Source of the DNA: Aristolochia californica
Lineage: Eukaryota; Streptophyta; Magnoliopsida; Piperales; Aristolochiaceae
Reading direction: 5' to 3'
Assembly: GCA_029961685.1 (NCBI GenBank)
Contig: JARWKL010000010.1
Coordinates: 23,224,067 to 23,288,066, forward strand
DNA length: 64,000 nucleotides
How positions within the stretch are numbered: position 1 is the first letter of the stretch; each line of letters opens with the position of its first letter. The notes beneath the pieces were generated by a model that made no database searches, was not told the origin of the DNA, and saw only the letters and a program-made list of their open reading frames with translations. Below, piece after piece: positions 22,850 through 32,357 of this stretch. Made by a program: the position numbers and the translations under genes.

Positions 22850-23965
22850 CTCAAACCTTCGCCAATTTTTTTCTTTTCAGTCTTTCTTCTGCACTATTCC
22901 CTCTCTCGGTCTAATTCTTCTCTCGTCTCTTCTTCCTCCGAAATTTTTTTCCACCTGTCGTCCTCTGTCACCCTTCTCCCTTCTCCCTCTCGTTGCAAAT
23001 GTCTTCTCGGCCTCCCACTCCCTTGTTCCTATAGCTATTCTCTCTTCGCCCAAAATACCTCCTGATTTCGTTTGATTTCCCCCATTTCAATTTCGATTTT
23101 CTTTGATTTTTGACATTTCGGCGTCGATTTCTTCAATTCTACTTCGATTTGACTTCGATTTCACCCTTTGACTACGATTTTCCCCAAATTTAAGAAGGTA
23201 TGCCTAAACCCTGATTGTTTTTATTATTTTAGTGTTATTTGATTTAATTTTAATTTTTGTGCGTAATGTGTATTAATTGTTTCTTAATTGTGGGATTTAG
23301 GGTTGGGGTTTATGATTCAATTTTGTCTTCATATTGTTTAATTTCTGGATTAGGGTTAGGGCTTAGTGTATTTAGGGTTTGGTGCTTGGTATTTTAGGGT
23401 TTAGGTTTAGGGTTTTTTTATTTTAGGGTTTAGTTTTTATTTTTTATTTTTTTTTTGGGTTCTCAGTTTTTCAGTTTTTGGGTTTTAGGGATTTTAGAGG
23501 TTTTAAGGTTAGGGTTTAGGGTTTAGGTTCTGGTTCAAGAATTAGGGTTTAGGGTTAATAGGGTTTAGGGCTTGGGGTGTTGAGTCCAGTTCAAACAATG
23601 TTGAGTCACCTACACAGGCGTCCATTAGCCGACGAAACCCGACCCCCATCACTGACGAGGTACAATTTTGAAATGTTTTAGAATATTTTTGAAAATTATT
23701 GAAGTGCTATAGAATGAATTTGCCATGTGGAGAGGCGATTCAAGTGTTATAAATATCCACCACATAGTATTTTATTTTTTGTGGTTTGATTAGAACCATC
23801 TCAGATTTAGATTATAAATGGTTGTAAGAAGACCACAAATTGCTCGATATTATGACATGTGGATCTTCAAAAAAGACAACAAAATGCTCGGTCTCTTGGT
23901 TGAGCAGGTTAATATAGGGAACAAGTTGCCCAACAGGGTTTGGAAGCATGAGGTATATATGGACT
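22850..23965 (+). pseudogene. MYB/SANT-like gene fragment (unit B)
   Basis: Sister of 20270-21480. It has a CT-rich leader, the same donor-like AAG|GTATGC at about 23195, telomere-like intron repeats, the exon-like frame VESSSNNVESPTQASISRRN ending GAG|GTAC, and the block KKDNKMLGLLVEQVNIGNKL, PNRVWKHEV (23870-23950). LLVEQVNxGNKL is the most typical part of the plant MYB/SANT-like domain. About 110 bases after the small exon are deleted relative to unit A. Confidence 0.45.
23290..23575 (+). repeat. Degenerate interstitial telomere-like repeats
   Basis: Repeated TTAGGG/TTTAGGG words in the second copy of the intron-like segment. The densest part is about 23505-23580, with several TTAGGGTTTAGGG runs. 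Confidence 0.65.
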
Positions 23966-23969
23966 ATCG

Positions 23970-24872
23970 CCCGAGCGTCCCATGCACAATACCCCAGGAG
24001 TTAACTTTCCTTGCATTCAATATTTCTTTTTTCTAAGCTTGTTTCTTCCCATTGAGATCATATTCCTCCAAGAAGAAAACTTTGAGATATGGATCATATC
24101 GAAATGCCCTAATATGGGGGTTTGCTATCATAAATGCCTCTAGATGGAATCTACTATCTGCAAAAAATACAATAGCATCAACTAGAACACTAATAAGAAT
24201 TGTAGGAGATGCACTTCCCCTCAGCTTATTTCAACCCATAGAGATCATATTCTTCCAATAAGAAAACTTTGAGATATGGATCATATCGAAATGCCCTAAT
24301 TGTAGGTTTAGATTGTGGAACAATGATATCAATACCACAGTCAGCTAAAGCAGATTTAACTACTCTCACAACTGCTGAGAATTGGATGGTCCCTGCCACT
24401 GCAATCTTTTTGTCACAAAAAAACACTTTAATTGTATTAATGATATGGTCTACATCTATATTTATTTCAACGAAAACATATAAATCAGGGATTTTGGTGT
24501 AATCTATTGGGACTAAACAGCTATGCCCGTAATGGATCAAAAGATCCAGAAAAATCATCCACACAGCAGCATGCCCCATATGTGACGTCACCCAGAAGCA
24601 AAGGTTTCAAAAATGTCGGAAAGATCAAGTGAGTACATGAGGAGACCTTCGGGGAATTGAAGGGTGACACTTTTGACGCCGGAAGATACAATTCGCCATA
24701 TTGATTTATGAATTTCGAAGTTATAATTTGAGGGGAGCAAGGAAACTGCAGTGCTGAGGGAAGGATTGTTAAGAATTGAATCAGGGACTTGATTTTTGAA
24801 GAAACAAACGCTTAGGAGGGGGTCTCGGGTTTTTGGAGGAAAAGGCAGTGTCGGGTTCCATCTGATTAGCAA
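23970..24872 (-). pseudogene. DPH1: DPH1 pseudogene (unit B), with N-terminus
   Basis: Reverse strand, more complete at the 5' end than unit A. The frame from 24872 reads IPxSILNNPSLSTAVSLLPS-like (24800-24720), NYNFEIHKSIWRIVSSGVKS, VTLQFPEGLLMYSLDLSDIF. After a break it continues [80 protein letters not shown], then directly [20 protein letters not shown]. The VADGRFHLE-containing segment is duplicated and rearranged at 24050-24300: the [10 protein letters not shown] block occurs twice. The metal-binding context cannot be judged because frames are broken. No introns are seen, so it is probably a retrocopy that was later duplicated in tandem. Confidence 0.75.
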
Positions 24873-24879
24873 GCTACGT

Positions 24880-25170
24880 GAAAGAAGATTTCCAAGAAAG
24901 TCACGACAGAAATCACCTTTTCAAGAGAAAACAATGAGAAGCGAATCGGAACAAACAAAATACTTGAAGAGTAAAAAATACATTATGAACCAATATGCTT
25001 TACTTACGTAACTTAGAATTCTTCTATAAAACCTTTACTTCACAAAATTTCTGTAAAACCTGTCCTATGTGTGCAAAATTTTGGGATAAACCCTGCTCTC
25101 CCATTGAACCCGAACCCATTCATGTTACAGTTCGATAAAATTTGAATCCGAGATCTGTGCTGGAGGAGCT
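24880..25170. other. Spacer between DPH1 and MADS relics
   Basis: No coding signal on either strand beyond the edges of the neighbouring relics. Confidence 0.4.
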
Positions 25171-25741
25171 CTAAGTCTTACCCCAAAAAAATTGATCGGA
25201 AGGAAGACCAAGCCCCGTCTGAGACTGCTGAAACGAATTCATGTAAGAAATTGGAAGATAAGCGCTGTTGCTTCCCTGAGATTCCATCTCACAGACGAGC
25301 CACAGATTATGCGAGTGATCAACTGTGGTTTGCATCTCAATTTTTCTGTCTGATGCTCCTTCGCACACCAGTCCCATTCCCTTGGGAAATTCCAATCTCT
25401 GTTTCGCTTCTTCCCATTTGCAAGAAATTTTGTAAGACAAATTCCGCAGAGATTCTTTCGACGAGTTGGCGCTTAAAGTGGTTGGATGCTTACGTATTTC
25501 TTCATTGCTTCGATTACTGTACTTTGTGAGGATGTGAAGAACTTGCTTATTTGGAGGCCAGGAATGAGGAGAGAATTTTTTTCTCGCTTTCGGGAGGAGA
25601 ACACAAGAAGAAGATGTCAATGCCGCAGAGCAGAGACAATCGATGGCACTTCTTCTTCACCCCTTCGACTCGGTTCTTGAAAACCTTGCAGCGAGCCCTT
25701 TCGTCGTCGATGAACTTCATCTCGAGTTTAGATCTCACCAT
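25171..25741 (-). pseudogene. Type I MADS-box (AGL80-like) gene with frameshift
   Basis: Reverse-strand ATG at 25741 begins MVRSKLEMKFIDDERARCKV, then FKNRVEGVKKKCHRLSLLCG, DIFFLCSPPE. This is a MADS DNA-binding domain of the type I (M-gamma, AGL80-like) class, plant transcription factors acting mainly in female gametophyte and endosperm. This frame ends near 25547. The homologous continuation lies in another frame (ARKKFSPHSWPPNKQVLHIL, TKYSNRSNEEIRKHP, then KISCKWEEAKQRLEFPKG) to a stop at 25171, so one small indel at about 25560-25590 separates the MADS domain from its C-terminal part. Intronless, as is usual for the class. A sequencing error is possible, but the decayed surroundings favour a pseudogene. 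Confidence 0.7.
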
Positions 25742-25844
25742 GGCAACTATGCGAAATCGAGAAGAAATTTGGGGAAACTGTGATAGGAGCGTTGAAGTAG
25801 GAGAGTGAGTGCCAGTTGTTTTCCAGTTTCCGGTTTCCACTCCC

Positions 25845-26125
25845 ACTCACAAGTTGACCACCCAAATGCCTAACCGACCAACCTTTTTCACGCTAAAAAT
25901 ATGGATTCTCTCGCCCCCTCATTGTCAAAGCAAACCAGAGATCTCAAAAAATACAATAAATTATGATTTTTTTTTTAGTGACTACTTTGCTTCAAAGTGA
26001 GATAGTAGTATATTGCCTACATCTTCAAGAATCGCCTAATCCCCATGTTTATTGATTTTCAACAATCCTATTCATAAACTACTTGGAAATCTCTCTTGGT
26101 TATACCCATTGTCACTCTCCATATC
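25845..26125. repeat. Dispersed repeat at end of unit B
   Basis: Second copy of the 22141-22425 block. It is directly followed by the 26150-26585 repeat. Confidence 0.6.
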
Positions 26126-26149
26126 AGCTATTTGATGATCAACTTCTTC

Positions 26150-26585
26150 TATGACAAAGCACTGACATATATGACTTTTTCATTAGCAAAGTTATCACAT
26201 TTTCTCTTGGTTGGTCATATATGACTCTTTCATATCTGCTCTTCATCTCATGTTCTTTTTCTTTTTTATAAGATTAACTTATTAGACTCAAGTTTATAAA
26301 GTACTGATACGTTTTTTGTTATTCAATTTGTTGTTCTTTAAGAAATCCTCTGGTAATGTCATGAGTTACATTAGCACAAATGAGGAGAACCATGCTTTTA
26401 GTTCATGTTATGAAGTTATAATTGGATATCTTATTTTTCTACTATGTTTTATTTTCTATTTGTTTTATTTGAGTCATTAAAAATATTAGGCATAGGAATT
26501 GATTCTTAAAATATTAAGAGAGAAAACAATTAATTGATTGTATAATGAGTACATTGTTTCTCTATTTATAATAGAGAAAGCTCAC
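26150..26585 (+). repeat. Dispersed repeat, copy 2 of 2
   Basis: Close copy of 16535-16935. Short indels include an inserted TTTCTCTATTTATAATAG near 26560. Confidence 0.6.
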
Positions 26586-27035
26586 AAAATCAAAATAAAA
26601 CTAAAATGGGGAAAGGAGGAAATTTAGGTTTTAAAGGATGGGCTGGCATGGTGCTATATGGACAAGCTTTACTAACGTGGGAAGTTGACGGATTGTATGA
26701 GGATTTCAAAGGTTGAAATCAGATGATTTGGGAAATAAGTTTAAAAAGTCATTATTCAGGTAAATTAAAATTTTATATCCAATATTCGGGTATAATTCCT
26801 TGAAATATAATAATAATAATAATAATAATTTTCCACAAAATACTTCTTATTACATGAGTTGGTAATTGGGTGTAATTAGATTGGACAACAACAACCTTCA
26901 TGTAGGGCATATTGAGTGAGAAATTCTTAAAACCACTAAAAATTCAAATTTTGATCAATTCATTTTCTATAATTTTTGTGAGAAAATTTTACTTTAATTC
27001 AATGGTACCCCACCTATAAAGGAATATTTAATTAA
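26586..27035. other. Intergenic DNA with AAT microsatellite
   Basis: No gene. A short (TAA)n tract lies at about 26806-26828. Confidence 0.45.
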
Positions 27036-27876
27036 TCGATGACAACAAGACAAGTAACAAGTAATCATGCACGACACAATATTTTACATGGTTGTGCAAA
27101 TTGCCTACGTCCACGGGAGATGTAGAAGATTTTATAAATAAATTGAAGAATCACAATACAGTATGTTTCTCACACCAGAAATACAACCCAAGAGAATATT
27201 CTCTCTATTTCGTCTCAACGGGTTTCAGCGAGATCGAAACTTCCCCCCGCTTCATCTTCCTAGCGTACACACAAGCACCGATACGAAACCCCAAGGGAGT
27301 TCCGTAAACCTCTTTGTTCCGATAAGTCCAAGACTCTGTTCTTTCGACAGCAGTGTCGAATAGCAGCACTGGTAACAATGACGACAATAGCAACTAATAG
27401 TCACTCCGACAACGGCAACGACAATGTCATCATTCTTCTTAAGTCTCTCTTTATGTCGAGAGACTCTGTTTATGTTTTAGAAATAGAGTCGAAGTCCCGC
27501 CCGTACAACACCGGCAATGGCGATGGCAGCGGCGTCGTACTGCAGCTCCAGCAGCGATGACGGAAGTGGCATTGAGCCTCTGAGCACTCTTTCTCCTAAC
27601 CACGGCGTTGCCTGAAGGTCTCTCAAAAAACCCCTCTCTATTTTTCCGAGAGCTCCTCTGTCGCTCTCTGTTTTTCGCCCTGACCCTGTTTGGAAACCCT
27701 GAGGGTTTTTATTTTGCCAACAGAGTCGCAGTTTTCTCCCGAGAGACTCTCAATGCGCAACGTCTCTATTTTGGCAACATAGACGAAGTCTTCTTATCGA
27801 GGGACTCTATTCGCACACCATCTCTGTTTCGGCAACAGAGTCATGTGCAGTGGACTAGGCTCCACAGTCCTCAACA
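27036..27876 (-). mobile_element. Copia 3' LTR (reverse orientation)
   Basis: Homologous to 13135-14129. The right edge TGTTGAGGACTGTGGAGCC (reverse strand) is preceded by the polypurine tract CCAAGTGGGAGAAT, so this is a 3' LTR. Its terminal ~15 bases on the left, present in the other LTR, are missing, so the element is truncated there. Confidence 0.75.
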
Positions 27877-28290
27877 ATTCTCCCACTTGGAGACTGGTAC
27901 ACCAACTGCATCGCCCTCTTCCTCAAACATGATATCCTCCACCTCTGTAACTCACTGCCCCTGTCATCATACTAGAAGGCCAACTGAAGTTGCGAACAAC
28001 TTCAGTTTCTCAAGAGTAACACCCTTTGTCAACATATCAATACGGTTCTTCCCTTGTGGAAGTTTTGTCAACTCCCATGTCTGATCCCCTAACAGGGAAT
28101 CCATCTCATCCTTCATGCCCAGCTCCCACTTGCTAGAATATTCATCTTTCAAGATTTATTCGTAACTCTGTAGTTCTCCACCATATGTCAACAAAATATA
28201 ATTCAAAGTAGGTGAGAAACGCTGTGGAGGACGAATTGTCCTTACTTATATGTGAACTGCAGCTGCAGGAATGGAAGGCTCTGGATCTGA
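27877..28290 (-). mobile_element. Copia pol remnant, internally deleted
   Basis: Reverse strand reading towards the LTR: an RPPQRFSPTLNYILL-like block (28220), then ILKDEYSSKWELGMKDEMDS and LLGDQTWELTKLPQGK, from the region just before the reverse transcriptase. It is fused directly to NRIDMLTKGVTLEKLKLFAT, the end of the RNase H region. About 1 kb or more of RT/RNase H has been lost at this junction. The fused frame ends in SVGLLV before the polypurine tract. It is a dead derivative; a mobilisable non-autonomous form cannot be excluded. Confidence 0.7.
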
Positions 28291-29863
28291 CTATGGAATA
28301 ATAGGAGTTAATAATTTGGTTTGGATGCTTGTTATATGCTATATATGCATGGCAACAATAATACTATGCTCAATTTTTTACCATGGAAGTCTTTCCACTT
28401 GCATAAAATTAATATAAATGTAGAACCCTTTATAATCTATTGTTTAGTACTAGATTTGCACATACCAATCATAACTTGGTAGAAGATTGTAAGTTGATAA
28501 GACCAAAAAAGTCTAAGATGAGTTAGAAAGCATAACTTTTGGCATAGATTGTCGTCACTCCTTTGTAGAGTATAAATGGTGGTTGAAGATTACAAGGTAT
28601 GTTAATATGGTTTTATTTCAACAATATATAGGGTTGAGAATAGTGATGGGGTAACTTCACTAGTTTTCTAGGCCTCATGTAGGGGTGGGCACGGGTTGAG
28701 TCAAGGTCTAGTTTTTCTAAACCCAAACCATGAACCCAAAACATGACCCAAAAAAAAAAAACTTGAAAAAATCCCATCCCCGAAACCTCGACTCCTAACC
28801 AAACCCCGTCTCGAAACCCCATTTCTTGCCTTGTTCCGCTCCATCACCATATCTCCAGCCCATCCCCATCTCGTCTCTACCTAGTTTTCTAATCCTTGCC
28901 CCATCCTCTACCTGAAACCCAACGATTTATTTCCTCTACCCATGCTCATCCCTTGTCTCACGCTAATGTAAAAATATAAATTAATTATTATCGATTGATG
29001 ATATATATGGATACTTTACCTCTAATAAGTAAATTTATGATTTAATGAAATGTAGAGAGCCTAGAAAATAATTTTGATATTATATAGTACAAATACAATA
29101 AAAAAGTCGAAATACAACAATAACTCCTTTGTCCCTATTCCTGTCCATTTGAAATTGTGGAGCTCTTCATTTGGCATCTATTGACAAAATTGATACACAT
29201 ATAGATAAAGTATTGTTCGACTTCCATATCACACCAATAGATTAATACTAGTAGCCCTTTAAGTGTCATCTCTCTTGATTTTTAACTTTATTTATATTCT
29301 ATAGACTATATTGAATATCATTCTAGGATACAACCACAAAGATATCAAAGACCACCATTTAGTGCCTATACGTGGCTTGAGGAGTCAAGGCCACAAGCTT
29401 GCCAACTCCCTTAATGGTGAAAAGCGACTCAACATGACACATACATGACTAGTCCACAAAGGAGATTTATGAGAACAAGTACTTGAGGCAACACAAATTC
29501 TATAGTAGGCCTATGAATACACCACCTAAAGGAGGTAATATTGTCCAAGGTTGGGGAGAGAAAACAAGGGTGTAACATTCTCTTCTACCCAATCCCTGAA
29601 CATCATGACCTATGTTAAATTAAGTTGCTAGAGACTCCTTTGCCTTGAGGAGCGTAGGCCATTAGCCAACCCATTCCCTTGATATTATGAAAATTATACT
29701 TAAGATAATACAAATTCATTAGTACACTCATTATTAACATGCTACATTAGATAAGACCTCACCTGCCAAGACATGGGAGAAAACAAAGGCTTAACAATTA
29801 GACTCTTGTTCAAAATCAACCACCAACAAATGTGTGAGCAATATTGAGATTCTTTTTAGGTGT
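28291..29863. other. Intergenic DNA
   Basis: No gene recognised. At about 28680-28960 there is a C-rich stretch with repeated (A)CCC(A)T/CCCCATC words next to GGGGTGGGCACGGG, a look often found at ends of hAT-type elements or simple C-rich repeats. No matching end was found. Confidence 0.35.
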
Positions 29864-30388
29864 TGGATCCGTTAAGACTTCCTTTTCAGCTCTAGACTGA
29901 CAGGTAGAAGTCCCTGATTCCGATTTCAATGAAATCGTTAAGGTTTCCTTTCCAGCTCTTGACTGGCAGGTAGAAATCCCTGATTCCCCTATCTTCAGAG
30001 AAGATTGGGTTGTGATTTCCTTCTCATGCCTGGCATGACCGGTAGAAATCCCGGGTCGACCTGTGTTTATCAAAACACTAAAGTCATCCGTCTGCTGATT
30101 AGCTGACGTTGTTGCTTCCTTTTCTCGCGATGGAGATCCGGTAGAAGTCCCGGAGGAGCTTGGCATTTCATGCCGTTGAGTGAGTTCTTTTAACTCTTCG
30201 GTTAATTCTTTAACCTTGAGTTGTAAGACTTCTCCACTTAACCCGTAACGGGCACAATTCTCATGAATGTCTCCTCGTTCTGAAAGAACTAAAAGACTGT
30301 CGAATAGTGACTGTAGGGTTGAAAGCAATACCGTGAGTGTGGCAATTGCTGCTGCTAGGTCCGTCAGGGTGCTGCTGAGAGGATCCAT
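29864..30388 (-). pseudogene. Caulimovirid ORF6, N-terminal part (copy 1)
   Basis: Starts at the ATG directly after the pol stop. It encodes a hydrophobic/helical stretch and a Leu-rich coiled coil (LQSLFDSLLVLSE, LQLKVKELTEELKELTQRHE). These are followed by four imperfect short repeats (G.STG.SREKE, GISTGHARHEKE, GISTCQSRAGKE, GTSTCQSRAEKE) spaced 25-30 residues apart. The viral frame ends at the left border at about 29864 and runs 16 codons into host DNA. The remainder of ORF6 is at the other end of the insertion (36580-37524). Confidence 0.75.
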
Positions 30389-30389
30389 T

Positions 30390-32357
30390 TTACCTGTCTG
30401 TAACACAAGAAAATTCTCGAGTAAGAGTGTCAGGTAAATAGTTTTTATCTCCTTTAATGTGTTCAACAGTAAAAGAGAATTGAAAGAACCATTGCTGCCA
30501 ACGGAGTAACCTACCGCGACAAAGTGAATCTTCTAAATTTCTTGTCATAAAACCGACAAAATTTTTACAGTCAGTTCTTACCAGAAATTCTTTGGGAGCG
30601 AGATAAATATAAAACTTTTTTATCCCATTCTTTACTGCTAAAATTTCTTTTTCATAAGAATGATAGTTTGTTTCAGCAGATGAAAATGTTCCTGATGTAT
30701 ATTTGCATATTCTTTCAGAATCATTGATTTTGCATTTTAGGACTGCTGCCCAAGTGTGATCAGAGGCATCAGTTTCTAAAATCAGATTTGCATCTGGATC
30801 GGGTAGAGTTAACACTGGGAGGTGTTTCATCATTTGTTTGATCCGGATTACTTCGAGACTATCAGTGGGTGTCCATTCCCATTTGATGTCTTTCTTTAGT
30901 TTCTTTTGAAAGGGTTTCCTAATTTTTGCTAAATTCTTTATGAATTGTTCAGCATATGTTAGGCATCCTAAGAAACGTTGAAGTTGTTTTATATTTTCAA
31001 TTTCATTCGGAAAAGCAGCTAGTTTTTCCAGAATATGATTTTGAAGAATGATTTCTCCTTTTGAGATGTTTAGACCTAAGAAGTCTATCTTGGTTTTAAA
31101 CAACTCAGATTTCTTTTTGCTGAGTGCTATCCCAGCAGTTTTTAAGGCTTTTAAGACCTTAAGTAATTGCTCTTTATGTTGATCCTTGGTTTCTGAAAAG
31201 ACTAGGATGTCATCAACATAGACTAAGCAAAATTTAAAGAATGGTTTGAGGATATCATCCATTCTTCTTTGAAATATGTTGGGAGCTTGTTTTAACCCAA
31301 AGGGCATTACAAGCCACTCATAATGTCCTAAAGGACAACTGAATGCAGTAAGGGGAATAGCTCTTTCGGTTAGACGAATTTGCCAAAACCCAGATTTGCA
31401 ATCAAACTTAGAAAACCATTGTTTTCCTCTTATGGCAGCTATTAATCTTTCTTTGTTAGGAAGATAGTAGCCATCCATTTTTGTGGCTTCATTAACCTTT
31501 TTATAGTTAATGACCATTCGAGCTTTTCCTCGTTTTATCTCTGCATGATTCCGTACCAGGAAAGCAGGAGATGTATGTGGAGAATGACTTGCGTGGATTA
31601 ATCCTTGAGCTAGCAAATCATTTATCTGTGTTGAGAATTCTTCAACATCAGAAGGAGTGTAAACCATAGGTTTTTCTCGGATTTCTTTTTTAGGATCAAG
31701 AAGTTCGAGGTCGGCATATGGTTTTTGTTTATGCCACCATTCTAAGGGTTTCTCAGAACAAGTGGATTCTAGAAGTTGTTGAACTTCAGATTCACAGGAC
31801 TCAGCGAGGAGCAGAGTTTCTAAGGGAGGAATCTCATCACCACGCTTGCTGCGTTTTTTGAAGACTTGATGGAGGACATCTCCATTGCCAGAAATGGCAT
31901 AGGCTTCAGTGGGTTTTACTGCGTAGACAAATACAGCAGTATTATCGATCTCACGTCGAGTGCGACATCGAAGTTTATAGTAGGCTGGTGTTTGCTCTAC
32001 TGGGGCATGAAACATGAGCCATTCATTTCCTAGGACTAAATCTGGTCCTGTATTTATGTTTGATCCTAAACTAATGAGTTTTGGAATCATAAACTTTTCA
32101 CCTCCAATGTCGAGATGAATGTTTCGAGCTTCGGCAGGGAGAGAGATAGTGTCGCCGGAGCCAACTGTTACTTGAAGAGGTACTTCAAGCGGTTTCCATA
32201 GATCCGTGGGAAGTAGATTTTGTCGAGCTAGACAATATGAACTTCCTGTGTCTACGAGAGCGTGTATATGGAATTTGATATATCCAGGTAGTTTAAGCAT
32301 GACCGTGATATAAGAATTTCCAGATGCAACATGCTCTGCGTTTATGCGGATACTCAT
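30390..32357 (-). CDS. Caulimovirid polymerase: protease, RT, RNase H (copy 1, open)
   Basis: 655 codons, fully open. Retropepsin-like aspartic protease with DTGSS at residues 36-40. Reverse transcriptase with FSKFDCKSGFWQ (about 315-326), MPFGLKQAP (351-359) and the catalytic YVDD (380-383). RNase H with TDASD (about 529-533), the YEKE glutamate region (568-571), TDCK (595-598) and a late Asp in LPDTLTR (642-648). No integrase domain follows, which separates it from Ty3/Gypsy elements. Its ATG overlaps the ORF4 stop (ATGA), and its stop is one base before the ORF6 ATG (TAAAATG). By eye the RT blocks look nearer the caulimovirus/cavemovirus/solendovirus side than badnaviruses. That placement is inference without a tree. 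Confidence 0.92.
   Translation of the reverse strand: MSIRINAEHVASGNSYITVMLKLPGYIKFHIHALVDTGSSYCLARQNLLPTDLWKPLEVPLQVTVGSGDTISLPAEARNIHLDIGGEKFMIPKLISLGSNINTGPDLVLGNEWLMFHAPVEQTPAYYKLRCRTRREIDNTAVFVYAVKPTEAYAISGNGDVLHQVFKKRSKRGDEIPPLETLLLAESCESEVQQLLESTCSEKPLEWWHKQKPYADLELLDPKKEIREKPMVYTPSDVEEFSTQINDLLAQGLIHASHSPHTSPAFLVRNHAEIKRGKARMVINYKKVNEATKMDGYYLPNKERLIAAIRGKQWFSKFDCKSGFWQIRLTERAIPLTAFSCPLGHYEWLVMPFGLKQAPNIFQRRMDDILKPFFKFCLVYVDDILVFSETKDQHKEQLLKVLKALKTAGIALSKKKSELFKTKIDFLGLNISKGEIILQNHILEKLAAFPNEIENIKQLQRFLGCLTYAEQFIKNLAKIRKPFQKKLKKDIKWEWTPTDSLEVIRIKQMMKHLPVLTLPDPDANLILETDASDHTWAAVLKCKINDSERICKYTSGTFSSAETNYHSYEKEILAVKNGIKKFYIYLAPKEFLVRTDCKNFVGFMTRNLEDSLCRGRLLRWQQWFFQFSFTVEHIKGDKNYLPDTLTREFSCVTDR

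Larger units (their letters stand above)
19822..26125. repeat. Unequal segmental tandem duplication
   Basis: Unit A (about 19822-22425) and unit B (about 22425-26125) begin with the same GATAAATGTGGTAGAAAGAA and end with the same block (22141-22425 versus 25845-26125). Order inside each: CT-rich leader, intron-like telomeric repeats, MYB/SANT-like exon, reverse-strand DPH1 relic, end block. Unit A lacks about 1 kb that in unit B holds the DPH1 N-terminus and a MADS-box relic. Unit B lacks part of the middle (about 21060-21170). Confidence 0.75.

Noticed and set aside
28690..28980. hAT transposon end (GGGGTGGGCACGGG)
   Set aside because: No matching terminal inverted repeat or 8-bp target duplication could be found by eye.
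30390..32357. Ty3/Gypsy retrotransposon pol
   Set aside because: No LTRs, no integrase after RNase H, presence of a viroplasmin-like ORF, and circular permutation between copies. This fits Caulimoviridae.
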